A program made the translations under genes and the position numbers. Shown here piece after piece: positions 1 to 10,728 of a DNA stretch of 64,000 nt; position 1 is the stretch's first letter, and each line of letters starts with the position of its first letter. Source of the DNA: Trichostrongylus colubriformis (taxonomy: Eukaryota > Nematoda > Chromadorea > Rhabditida > Trichostrongylidae); contig OZ022256.1 in the NCBI GenBank assembly GCA_963978905.1, forward strand, positions 46,796,001-46,860,000, read 5' to 3'. The notes under the pieces are model-generated. The model saw only the letters and a list, made by a program, of their open reading frames with translations, made no database searches and was not told where the DNA came from.

Positions 1-2509
1 TCAGCTCAGCAAGGCAATTAGTGACTTGATTCATGCAATGCTATTAGCGTAGTTGCGGGTGACTTCAATCTCCCTCAGCTGTTTGACCCAGAAGCATTCC
101 AGTCTCACTTGAATAACTCCACAGGCCTCCACATGTTTAGTACCCATAGTTTTGTTCAGCTCGTACCTTTTCCTACAAGGGGTGTTTCTTTTTGGACTTG
201 CTTTTTTGCAGTGACAGTTCTGCAGTATCATCAGTACAGAAAGGTCTAGCATTAGGCACCAGCGACCACTCCTCGTCGTACTTCTTCTTGTGGATTGTCG
301 GAGACAATCGTCTGGCGTAGAGATTACAAGAATGCGAACTTCGATGAGATGAGGGCGTACCTCAGAAGCGTTGACTGGCTGGGTTCTTTTGACAACGTTG
401 ATAGCTTAAATGGGAAGTATGAAATGTTCCTGGCAATACTACACCATGCTATAGAACTGCTCATACCATTTAAGCAGCAAGTTCAAAGTAAGAGACTTCA
501 ATTGCCAAAATACCTGCGGGCAATGGAGCTAGTAAAGGAAAACTTATGGAGAAAGGCTGTAGTTTCTCAAAATTGGAGTTTTTGGAATAAGTTTCAATCC
601 TTCAGTAGAAATGGCTAAAGAAGCTGGATGAATACTATGCGTATGTAGAGGGTAAAAAACTATCTAAAGGTGGTCTAAAAGCATTATATGCTATTCTCAG
701 AACGAGCCTTTCTGACAAACATAGAATAGGTACGCTGGTGACTGTTAACTCAGATAGGACTATCACTGACGATGCTAAGGCAGAGGTATTAGCAGACATT
801 TTTGAGAACGCCTTTGTACTGACAACGTTCCTTCGACGCAATTGGCTATCCCCGGTAAGCCTGCCTGTGAATCGTCCCCATGGTTCGATAAGAGCTCTAT
901 CGCCGACATTTTGCTAAAATGGTCCTCGGCGGCCTCAACTGACAGTGAGAATATACCGTTCAAGTTTGTGAAGCACTGCATTCATGAACTCAGTGGTCCC
1001 CTTGAGTTCTTGTGTAATCTCAATCTAATGCGCGGTGAGGTTCCGTGCAAGTGGAAACACTCAATAATTTTAGCGCTTCCTAAAAAGGAACCATTGTCTG
1101 ATCCCAATAATTACAGACCCGTGAGTTTGACTTCCATTTTTGCCAGAGTATTCGAAAAAGTAATCAAAAAGTATCTGTTGAGTCATATGGAGAAACATGG
1201 TAGAATTTCTCAATCGCACCACGGTTTCTGCCCTGGCAGATCCACTGAAACATCACTACTTTGTTGTATGAATGATTGGACGATAGCAATGGACTCAAAA
1301 AAAAAGAATGTGGATGTGGTTTATTTTGATTTCAGTAAGGCGTTTGATAAGTTGTCCCACGAGGATCTAATTCGTAAGTTGAAACATCTGAGCGTTCACG
1401 CTCTGGTAGTGAACTGGATAAGAGACTTTCTTGATAATAGAACGTTTCAAGTCTTGGTAGGAGATGCCTTTTCGACAATACGTATGGCTTGTAGTGGAGT
1501 ACCTCAAGGAGGTGTTCTCTCCCCGGTACTGTTTAGTATCTTTACTGCAGATCTGCCATATGAGCTTCACGGTCTGGGTGTTCAGTGTAATATCTACGCT
1601 GATGATATTAAGTTGTACAAAGTGGGAAGATGTTGTCTCTGACAAAGCCCTTCAGGCTGCTATTGACAAGGTTGTAGAGTGGTCCAAAGCCAATGGTCTA
1701 GTTCTATCTTCGGATAAAACACAAGTAATGCGCTTAGGCTCACATTCGCACGAACCCGTCTATTTTGCAGGTCATGTCCAGCTGAGATCAGTGCCAGAAG
1801 TACGAGATCTCGGCTTTCATTACGACTATAAGCTAAACTTCTCTAAGCATTACAAAACAGTAGTGGCCAAATGTACTCGCACAATTTTCAATTTATTCAA
1901 GTCACTCCGCACCAAAAACCCTAACATTTTGCTACACTCATATAAACTTTATGTGCGTCCTATTTTGGAGTGCGGCACTACGGTCTTTAACCCATTCTCA
2001 AAAAAGGATATCCAGGCCCTGGAATCTGTACAGAATATTTTTTACGCGGAAGTTAATGCTAAGGTGTTCAGGTCTAAAATAATCTGATATCCCTAATAGG
2101 TTGGTCAGAAATGTTGAGTTTGGTCTAAAATCACTAGAATGGAGGAGGAAACGGTATGACCTACTCATGACTTTCGAAATTCTCAGACAATTAGTAAAGA
2201 TAGATCCACGTAACTTCTTCTTAGTGTTGCCAACTAATGCAAGAGGAGCGTCGAAAGAGTTACGACAAATACAGCAAAGTCCAAGTACAGGTTGAAGTTT
2301 TTTACAAACAGAGTACGGTCAGGTTTTAACTCATTGCTACGTAAAAATGTGTATCCGGTGAAGTACACCATTTCCAAACAACGTGTTGGCGATTTTACGT
2401 AATTTGAATTCACACAGTTTGGTGTTGTTCTTGGTTTGTTTTGGTTGTGTTTACTATTTGAGTTGTTGCATGTGCTTGCACATGTCCACTAAATAAATAA
2501 ATAAATAAG
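1..2509 (+). mobile_element. Decayed jockey/CR1-like LINE, 5' end outside the window
   Basis: This is a non-LTR retrotransposon cut by the window edge. In order it shows the end of an AP-type endonuclease, a linker, a reverse transcriptase, a C-terminal region, a 3' UTR, and a short tail of AATA repeats at about 2485-2508. The tail is typical of CR1/jockey-type LINE 3' ends. The unique sequence of repeat copy 1 resumes immediately after it. The coding part is broken by several frameshifts, so the copy is inactive. It lies where the first 750 bp of the tandem unit would be expected, so it interrupts or borders copy 1. Confidence 0.85.
43..2295 (+). pseudogene. LINE ORF2 relic: endonuclease plus reverse transcriptase
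   Basis: Seen: a GDFNLP endonuclease motif in frame 1 near 58-75 and a GTSDHS motif in frame 3 near 255-272, followed by linker sequence in frame 1 (295-618) and frame 3 (612-830). The reverse transcriptase is in frame 2 (842-1642) and has FDFSKAFD near 1324, GVPQGGVLSP near 1498 and the catalytic YADD near 1598. The frame then shifts near 1620, and the thumb and C-terminal part run on to about 2087, including a YVRPILECG stretch. A last fragment with RRKRYDLL follows to 2295. Family knowledge: these motifs belong to jockey/CR1-type ORF2 proteins, which nick target DNA and reverse-transcribe the element RNA. At least four frameshifts make it a pseudogene. The start is outside the window. Confidence 0.85.
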
Positions 2510-4821
2510 TAGAAATTCATGCATGGTTCCCGCAACGCAGCATAGGAAAAATCGGTAGAGAACCAACGTCCAAGCTATCTTGATAACACTTGACGTGAGT
2601 ACAGATCCATCCACAGTGGGCAAGGCATGAAATTAACAGATGGTGCTCATCAACCGTAAAAACTGCAATTTATTTTGAGAGCGGTTTACGGAACAGAGGA
2701 ATGTGGAAGTGGTCTGCAGAAGCTAGGGCTATGAGAGGAAGATAAATTTCAACGGTGGGAGGAGCTCTTGCGTTGGTAGGCGGATCTTGAATAAATGTCG
2801 TAAGGCGTTCCGAAATCTGGGCGTGGGAAAAAATAAAAATGTAAGGCAAGCGGTGCTAACAAGTAATTAGCTCGCATCGAACTGACGAAGCTCAAACGAA
2901 AGGTACGCAACACGAAGTTAGGTTGTATTGAAACTGAGAAAATTCTGTCGTATATAAGAGGAGGAAACGAATACTGAAGAACACCGGAGATGTACACAAT
3001 TGCATAGAGAAAATTCTATAAATTATGAGTATGGACAGATATCGATCAAAATTATCCGTTTTTGTCAGGGGGCGAAAAATTTGAAATGGACCACTCCGAC
3101 GGGCGGGTAATGCTGCATAAGTGGAAATTTCAAGGAACACGAAGTGTCGATTGATAGCGATGGAAATTATCGGTTTTTTTTGTAGCGGGCCAAAAAGGGG
3201 TGACGAACAACTTCAAGGAGTCAACAATGCTACATTCCTTCACAGTCCTTACACGCGTCATTCACTTAGAGCTCATCTGCGGGGCATACTGAATTACTTC
3301 AGTAGGTTTGGTTTTATGTTAGTACTTTCGTTTACGGAGCACCCTATCTGCTACTACATACTTCCCACTACGAAATAAGAACCTACGTTACTGACCTAGG
3401 TGATAGAAAGGAAAGGGCTTCCTGAGTCGGTCTACCTCAGAATGTATTACGAGATTTGAACAATGCATGACGATGTCACACCGCCTGTGGTAAGGAGAAG
3501 AGTTGGGAAGAAATATTCTCCAAAAATAAGTCTTCCACTTCAAAAGAGGTGTGTGTGGCGCAACTCGCATTGAAAAAGGGCGGCTTGGGATCCTTTCACG
3601 ATCCCGCAGCACTGCATGTTACGCATCCGCCGGAGGCATTGCTTGTATTGCTGGGCAACGTGCCCGACCAGCTACCATAGTCCCTTGCCCGTCTACATCT
3701 ACCCCACCGGCTAGTGATGCACACGGGCGAGAAAGGAATAGAGTGAGAAGGTGGTTTTCGAGTTCCTAGTTCTCGGTTCTTTTCGCCGTTTTCGTCTCGT
3801 TCCTTGTCTACTGATATCCTGCTGGGCATTTTTACTTTGATAATTCCCCACAACTCGACAATCTGCCAAATTTATCCCCCCCCCCTCCTGTGTTTTTAGG
3901 AGTTTTCATGTTCCTACGCAAAAAATGACAAGTAGATGATCTCGAAGATATAAATATCCTTCTGTGTTGTTATGTTTCCATTTATGTGAATTGTACAAGT
4001 ACTGGAACAGTGGTGCTGCGTGCTAGGGTCTCATTCTCAAGCCAGTCCAGACAAAACGAAACTTCATACAGTCATTGTTCACAGGTAACCGTCACAAAAC
4101 TGAATCAATAAATATGGTGAGCACACAACCCAAAATTCTTCTAAGATCATAAGTTTTGCATGGCGCATTTGTCACGGTATTAATTTCGTAATCATTATGC
4201 TGCTTTCTATTACCAGAGATAAGAGGGGAGTATTCTAATGTCTACTAAGGTAGAGTTCCAGTGTAAAAAAATTCTCATTCGGAAAATTAACCAGGAAATC
4301 GGAAAAGGAAAAAAAATGTGAACTGTCACTCTCTTAAAGGAGTGTTTCACGGAAATCCCTGCTGGTTTATCAGGATAAAGCTGAAATTAACTCTAGCAAA
4401 CTCTACGGCGACCAAATACGACCCCTCCCCCTCTTTTTTTTTTGACCTCTACAATACCATTAACTCTTTTGCTGTATTGCATAGTTGTGTTCTAAAGCTA
4501 TCGGATCTGCGGTGAAACATCCTTTGCTTCTCATCTGTTTATTCAAAATTTAGATTTTAGTGCTAATCGCTGACCTCTGAAGGTACGATCCCCCACCCTC
4601 CTATCCGATCAAATACGAGCACCCTGTAGAGGAATCCTCGATTTTCTGTGTACCCTGACCACCGCTCCTACTACTGTCGAGGATCTATGCGCTTGTCTAT
4701 TCGCAGGCCTTTCAGCAGCTTTAGCGTCCTGATAACGATCGTGCGTCCCATCGTGCGCACTAACGGTGCAACCTTGCCACTTGCACACTAATTTATCTGC
4801 ACTACAAGGGGAACGGTCTAC

Positions 4822-5063
4822 GGGTCAAATAAAGTCGGGGGGGGGGGGGGGGGGAGAGACGCAACTTTGCGTCGACGTCGAAGCTCCTTTCCCTCCCTAG
4901 GCTTAGGCTAAATTTGATATCCCCTCCTCCCATATGAAAGAGCATCTGTCAAAGCTTAGGTTTCGTCTGCTATAGCCTGAGCCTAGGAGAGGGAAAGAAG
5001 CTTTGACGACGGTGAAAATTTTGCGTCTTTTACACATCCCCCTCCCCGACTTTATTTGACTCT
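4822..5063. mobile_element. MITE with TIRs running into G and C tracts, copy 1
   Basis: The element opens with GGGTCAAATAAAGTC followed by a long G run and closes with a C-rich stretch and GACTTTATTTGACTC, so the two ends are inverted repeats. It also has internal inverted similarity: CTAGGCTTAGGC near 4900 matches GCCTGAGCCTAG near 4975. The flanks GGTCTAC (4815-4821) and GGTCCAC (5064-5070) look like a 7-bp target duplication with one change. It has no coding capacity. Confidence 0.75.
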
Positions 5064-6990
5064 GGTCCACTTTTACATAACAATGTTCACTTTCGAAATT
5101 CTCGTCAATTCTTATGCGTTAAATGTGGCAGCTTCTGGAAACTTCTGGGCTTTACTAATTACTGTTACAACTCTGAATCATTTGGTGGAAAATAAGTCTA
5201 AAATTCCTGATTGTAAAAAACTTGTTCTAAATGCGGATGCAAGATGAAACGCCTATAAATCCCCGAGGATGCGCCGCCACATGACTTCTACATAAGTCGC
5301 AATGTACTTAATGTGCTTACATATCCATTCAATGACTAACTGGTTCCACTAATGTGCTTCCAGTCGTGTAAACGTAGCCAAACTGATTCGCTGGCCAACG
5401 CCTGTCAATCGTAGTTTTACAGGAGCCAACACCGCCGTCCAATACTTTCACGGCGGTCCTTCTGAGGTCCTCAAAATGGGTCTATGCCAGCCGATTCTCC
5501 TTCAGGTCGTCGCCGTGCCCGGCCTACTCCAATTCTCCATAGCTTTGTTCCTCTGTAAAACTACTAGTCTAGGCTCAGAATGACGGGCACATTCAAACGC
5601 AGCCCGAATCTAACAGGAGCCCAAGGCACAGCGCCTCCCAAAATAGTATTAGTGACTCCTTGCCTGTCTTTGTGAGTCAAGTTGTCTTATTTAGTACGTT
5701 CAGGACGCACAAGAATGCTAATACTATTACGTGTAGCTGCGGAATTCATGGCGCATGGCTCAACGAGTGCCCTTGATTCAACATAAGTGTTACATACAGC
5801 ATGCATTGCCTCGTCCGGTCTTCTTATTCTGAACCAATACTAGGCACAGCCACATGCATGCCACATGGACAAAAGAAACCCAGCACCACCTAAACGAAAC
5901 AATTCATCTCTTTCTTCATCTCTCCCACCTCTATAACAACACCAAATAGATCAACAATAACAGTATTTCCAAACGTCGCGAAATCCTTTCGATGAACAAT
6001 GCATTTTGAATGTCTGAAGCAAAGAGAAAAAACGTAACCATCGGCACACATCATCATACTGTACAAGAGGGAGAAAATGTGGGACGAGATCTACTGTTGA
6101 GGACAATCGCGGGAGATACGGCCGGATCCTTGGCACTTGTAACAGCGTTTCGCCTCTGCTGAACAACTCTGGTTGCAATCTCGGAAATATGTAAAATGAA
6201 GAACACACTTTTTGAAGCTGGAATATCATGGCAGCCATGAGCCAAGGAGAGCAGCTTTCATCATTCATGGCGCACACATCATTGTACGATCCCGTTGTTG
6301 CGATATACAGGAACTTTTCAGCGTATAAGGAGTGCCAGAAAAGGGTCACTTTCCTTTCGATGCTAATTTAATTGAAGATCATCATGCTTTGACCTGGTGT
6401 TTCCATCTTCAAACCGAGGGGTACACTTCACGTATTATTGAAATTCATGAAGGCCTTTAATTTAAATATGATCTGGAGCTACTGTCAAGCTGATAAGATG
6501 CGCCGTACTAGCTCCCAAATCCGCGAATTCACAATCCTCGTACACATCCCTGCAAAGGACTATCCAGACTTTGTAGTCGAAAGAGTTGATACATGGTGGT
6601 GCACATGGATATTTTTTTACATTCCTTTATTTCTAAGTAGCTAACAGTACCATATTCCTTGAAATCCCTTTAGAGGCAGGATCGGGACATCGAAAATTAC
6701 AATAAAGATATATGTAGCAGCGTTGTCCATGCAGTAAGATATCAAACGGTACTCCAATATCAAAGCGACGTTATTAGGAGGTTGCTCACCAAAGACGCAC
6801 CACAGAAATTGGGGCCGCTGCTGTATGGGCTAAGAGCAAATGATCCCTCTTTATCAATCGTGTATGAGGCGAAAACTACGTGTTATGTAAGGAAACGGTT
6901 GACTGAAAGTTATTTGTTATGCGTAGAAAAGAGCGTGAAGTGTGCCAGAAGTACTGGGACTTGAATTCTGAATAGAAGCCTCCCTGCTGA

Positions 6991-7052
6991 GCTCCCGGGA
7001 ATGCTATATTTGGAGGCCGTAAGCGGCCTCCAAATGTAGCATTTCCGGGAGC
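6991..7052. repeat. 29-bp stem with 4-nt loop
   Basis: Two 29-bp arms surround the loop TAAG (7020-7023). The only two mismatches would be G-U pairs in RNA, so a transcript would form a continuous stem. The same hairpin is at 19965-20026. A related one with a changed stem is at 45110-45171, and a half-copy lies near 60393-60426. It is probably a very small foldback repeat. A hairpin RNA precursor is possible but unsupported. Confidence 0.7.
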
Positions 7053-7892
7053 ATTCCCAAGGCTGAAATGTGACCTTTGCACTACCCGACTTGCGCATGT
7101 AGCTCCAGGATGGTTGAATCTAAATTAACACTAGACAAACTAGTGGGAGTACTTGTGAAATAGAATAGTAGAATTTTTCACCATCTTTTACACTTTTATT
7201 TGCTTTTGATGATTGTTCGACACATTTAACACTTTCAGTCATGACTCATTGGATAAACCACTCCATCACTTCTTATTTTCCAAATTTTGGAACGTAGGTT
7301 GTCTGAAAATAGAAATTTTGAAATAGTTTTATGTAAATGTTCATTGCTTTGAGTCTATATAAACCTACTCTACATGCTATGATAAAGATAAGAAGATAAA
7401 TGGTTTTCATGTTCCCGACTGAGCTGCAAAAGTAAGGTTTTAGACAACAAATAATAAAAAAAAGACAAACAGACAGACAACAGACATTTTAGACAACAAA
7501 TAAAAATTAGGCAACAAATAATTAAGATTGCCTAAACATTTCATTAGTCATTAAAAGACGGTTGCTGGGATGCTTCCAGCACCCCAGCTCCCTTCTTCTG
7601 ACGACGATCGAGTAAGGCCCTCCTTCACGAAACATGGGAGTGCTTTCTACACGATTGCTACAACACCAAGAGACCAGACAGTAGACGATCATAGGGGCAA
7701 AAAGGTCCAGACAAATCGGGATTTCAGGCATATGGAGATAAGAAGGAGCGAAAGCAAACCCCCATCACCATTTTGAGATTGCAACATTTTTGCTGTATTT
7801 GCGGGAAGGTGATGTGATGTGTGCACCAAAAAGTTTTTATGATGAAATGGTCTTAGAAAGAAACCTCAAATCTTTCACGCAAATGAACGAAA

Positions 7893-10696
7893 ACACTCAA
7901 GTTGAAACCATTTGTGTCTTCTTCATAAAAGCACCGAAAAGAGAAAGAACATCCACGTTATCCGACTGATAAGATGAAACGGTACAAAAAGAAGTCGTTC
8001 TCCATATACTGTAGTAACAGTAGATCTTTGTTTATCTGACGCCTATGAGATGCTTCCACTTTCTATTCTTGGGTCCACTGAATTTTATCAAAAATTCTAC
8101 ATGTGTTTCCCGTTTTTTCCTACTTCTATTACGCAGTTCATTGAAATGTGTGCATGATTTCCAACTGAAGCGCTGCTTCTACGAGATCCTAACTGACCAG
8201 GGAAGAGTTTTAGTTACCCATGGAACTTTGAAATGAGATCTAAGCGTACCGATAAGGTCTCGGATACTGATTACAATCTTGGGAACCAAAATTACAAAAT
8301 ACCGCTCAGAGGCGAATCAAAAGGGATCAGAGTTTGCGTGCACTGACTCAGGTTGGGTACTTTGCTGAACATATTTCACCAACAGGTCTAATCGTATGGG
8401 CAGCAATGGTTGTCGTAGCTTAGTGATAACGCTCTCGCTCTAGAAGTGGTGGACGGGGTTTGCTCTCTCAATGAGACCATTTGATGAATCATACAGAGCT
8501 AAGTACCCTGTCAATTGGTTACTGCCAGTTGAATATGACCCCTCCCAACTCGCTTCGGAACGGCGTTTTACAATTATGGTCCTCATAGTATTTGTAATCA
8601 GCATTCGAGACCTCGTCGATTAACGTGGGTCTTCTTTCAGTGTTACATGGGAATTTGAAACCCTTTCCTGGTGAGGACCTCGTCAGAGGTTGCTCTTCTT
8701 TATATTGTGAAGCACGGGCTAATTAACGACCAATCTGCTGGAACAGGAGATGGGTAAGTGCACTCTCGATAAGAATCAAGAGAAAGAGAAAGGAGGGAGT
8801 TTATATGAGAGCAAATCGTGGGAAGAATTTCACTTACAGGTTTTAAAATGAGGGCAGAAGAAGAGGGCGTAAGCGTATTGTCATCAACCAAATTCATGCT
8901 CTCAATCTTATCATCAGGTATGCCCCAAGAATAAATTTGCCACCCTACTTACCGTCCTCATTTTTCAAAACTATCACCCGCATGAAAAACTTTGAAAAAC
9001 TTATTAAATTGTCACGGGATGGACACAAGAAAGTTTTAATCAAACACAGGGCTATTGACATGAAAGGCACAGTTCGCGTAATTTGACTACCCTGGCTCCA
9101 ACCGTTAGAGATAGCTTATCCCACAACTGAAAAGGTTGTGTTTTACCGCACTGGGATTGGAATTTACCGCACCGGGATGAGTACTATGCGCATATAAAAT
9201 TCCTACAAACATAAGATGCATAGGAAGGCATACATAAACGGACACCCAGCGTTTCAGCACTGCCAACACTCCTCACTGACATGACTAGTGAAGGGCCAGT
9301 GGCATCTATACTTGGCAAAAAATGCTTGTTATCGATTGTGATAAGATGGGATGATCAAAATTCTGGACGAATACTAAATGCAATGTTATGAGGAGAAAAC
9401 TGGCATTCCTGAACCTCGGGTGATAATATAAAGAGACTTGCGCAAATGGCTACTTTTCTGGTGTGATCATTCCCCGCCGATGATCGATAAGGCATTAATT
9501 AGAGGATTTTTAGAGTTTTCTGCGTTTTTTATTTCACGTTTGGTTTCTTCAACATCTTTAGCAACTTAACTGAGCGCCATGAATTATGAGAATTGTCGTG
9601 AATTATGCCTTTAGAAACAGTGGTAGGGATACCGTGGTTCGTGAGGAACTCCTAAAGTGATACATCCATATGAAAGCTAAGGGGCAGGTAGACTATCTGC
9701 GGCGGAATCCACGGTGAAGAGGACGAGGCTCTGGGCAGTCGAGAAGGCGTCATTTCAATTGCTGCTGCTCATTTTATGTGCCCGTCCCTGATCCGCCCAA
9801 CACATTTGCATACATTCGAATAATTAGCAAAGTGTTGTGTAATGCTGTATCCATTAGTGATAGCATCGCATCCGATTGCTTGCTTTGAAATTCAAAAAAT
9901 GCTTAATGGATGAAAGAAGACAAAGCTTCACAAGTGAACATCACACTGAAATGAAATAGTGAACTATAGCAAAGTTCCCTACTTGTTTGTGACCCTTCAT
10001 GAACCTTTATTTTTTGCTCAGTGTAATGCTATGTATTTCTCACATGGATTAAAATTGTTCCAAAGCCAGAGTTCATGTGAGAATCCTCACCGGAACCACG
10101 TTTTCCTAGAATGTGGGCTGCGGAGTGCGCTTTCGTATTCTGGCTAAGGGACTTACTGTCCAACTGTTCCGATTCCTATAAGCATCTCTCTTACTCATGA
10201 TCGAGAAAAGTTGTACAGAAAACTCGAAAATTTCCAACCTTCCGCCAGAAAGGGGGTTTTAGAAAGTACAATTAGCAAGCTCAGCCTTGCAAGCACCCGC
10301 TGTCTTGTCGTCGCCGTGGTAGGCGCAGTGGTCACTGACAGCTGAAATACACTGACTGCGAAGAACTTGCAGCTTGAAATGTGCGCCCACTTTCGAGACA
10401 ACTGACTTTGTCAATCTAGTAATTGCAAGGCGCAGCACCTGTGAAGTGACACGAGTTTCACAATCACAAGGAACAAAAGCATCATTGCTTTATTGCATAA
10501 AGACTTCCCTGGTCCGCCTACAGAACCAGGCCAGCTCACGCTCAACCATCAAACTCGACGTAAAGACACACTCCGCGATAATCTAAAGGGTCGACTTATC
10601 TTCTTGGATCAGTAGGTTCTTGTGTAGCTAGTCAGGCTGCACGTTTTTTTTGCGGCGTTACCCTACACTTGCTCGAACCCACTTCGGAGCCACCCA
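7893..10696 (+). repeat. Left arm of giant palindrome, copy 1
   Basis: The reverse complement of this stretch is found at 10729-13590. The match is near-perfect close to the centre (about 9.95-10.69 kb) and falls to roughly 80-85 percent by eye toward the outer ends. The outer limit was set where similarity between the two flanks disappears (about 7893 and 13590). The corresponding arm in copy 2 is at 20867-23670. Confidence 0.88.
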
Positions 10697-10728
10697 TTTT
10701 CCTCAGTTGACCAATATGGGAGCTCAAG

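Noticed and set aside
4838..4855. Long G and C runs as proof of assembly error
   Set aside because: They sit at the same place in the TIRs of four copies of one MITE, one of them an independent insertion, so the tracts are real. Only their exact lengths are doubtful.
5951..6349. 132-codon minus-strand frame repeated in all three tandem copies
   Set aside because: The copies are nearly identical in DNA, so an open frame in each is not independent evidence. The diverged inverted copy near 61.2 kb has a stop in the same place, and no protein family is recognised.
7440..7520. AGACAACAAATAA repeats as a CRISPR-like or satellite array
   Set aside because: The repeats are short, irregular and without uniform spacers. 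This is plain low-complexity sequence.
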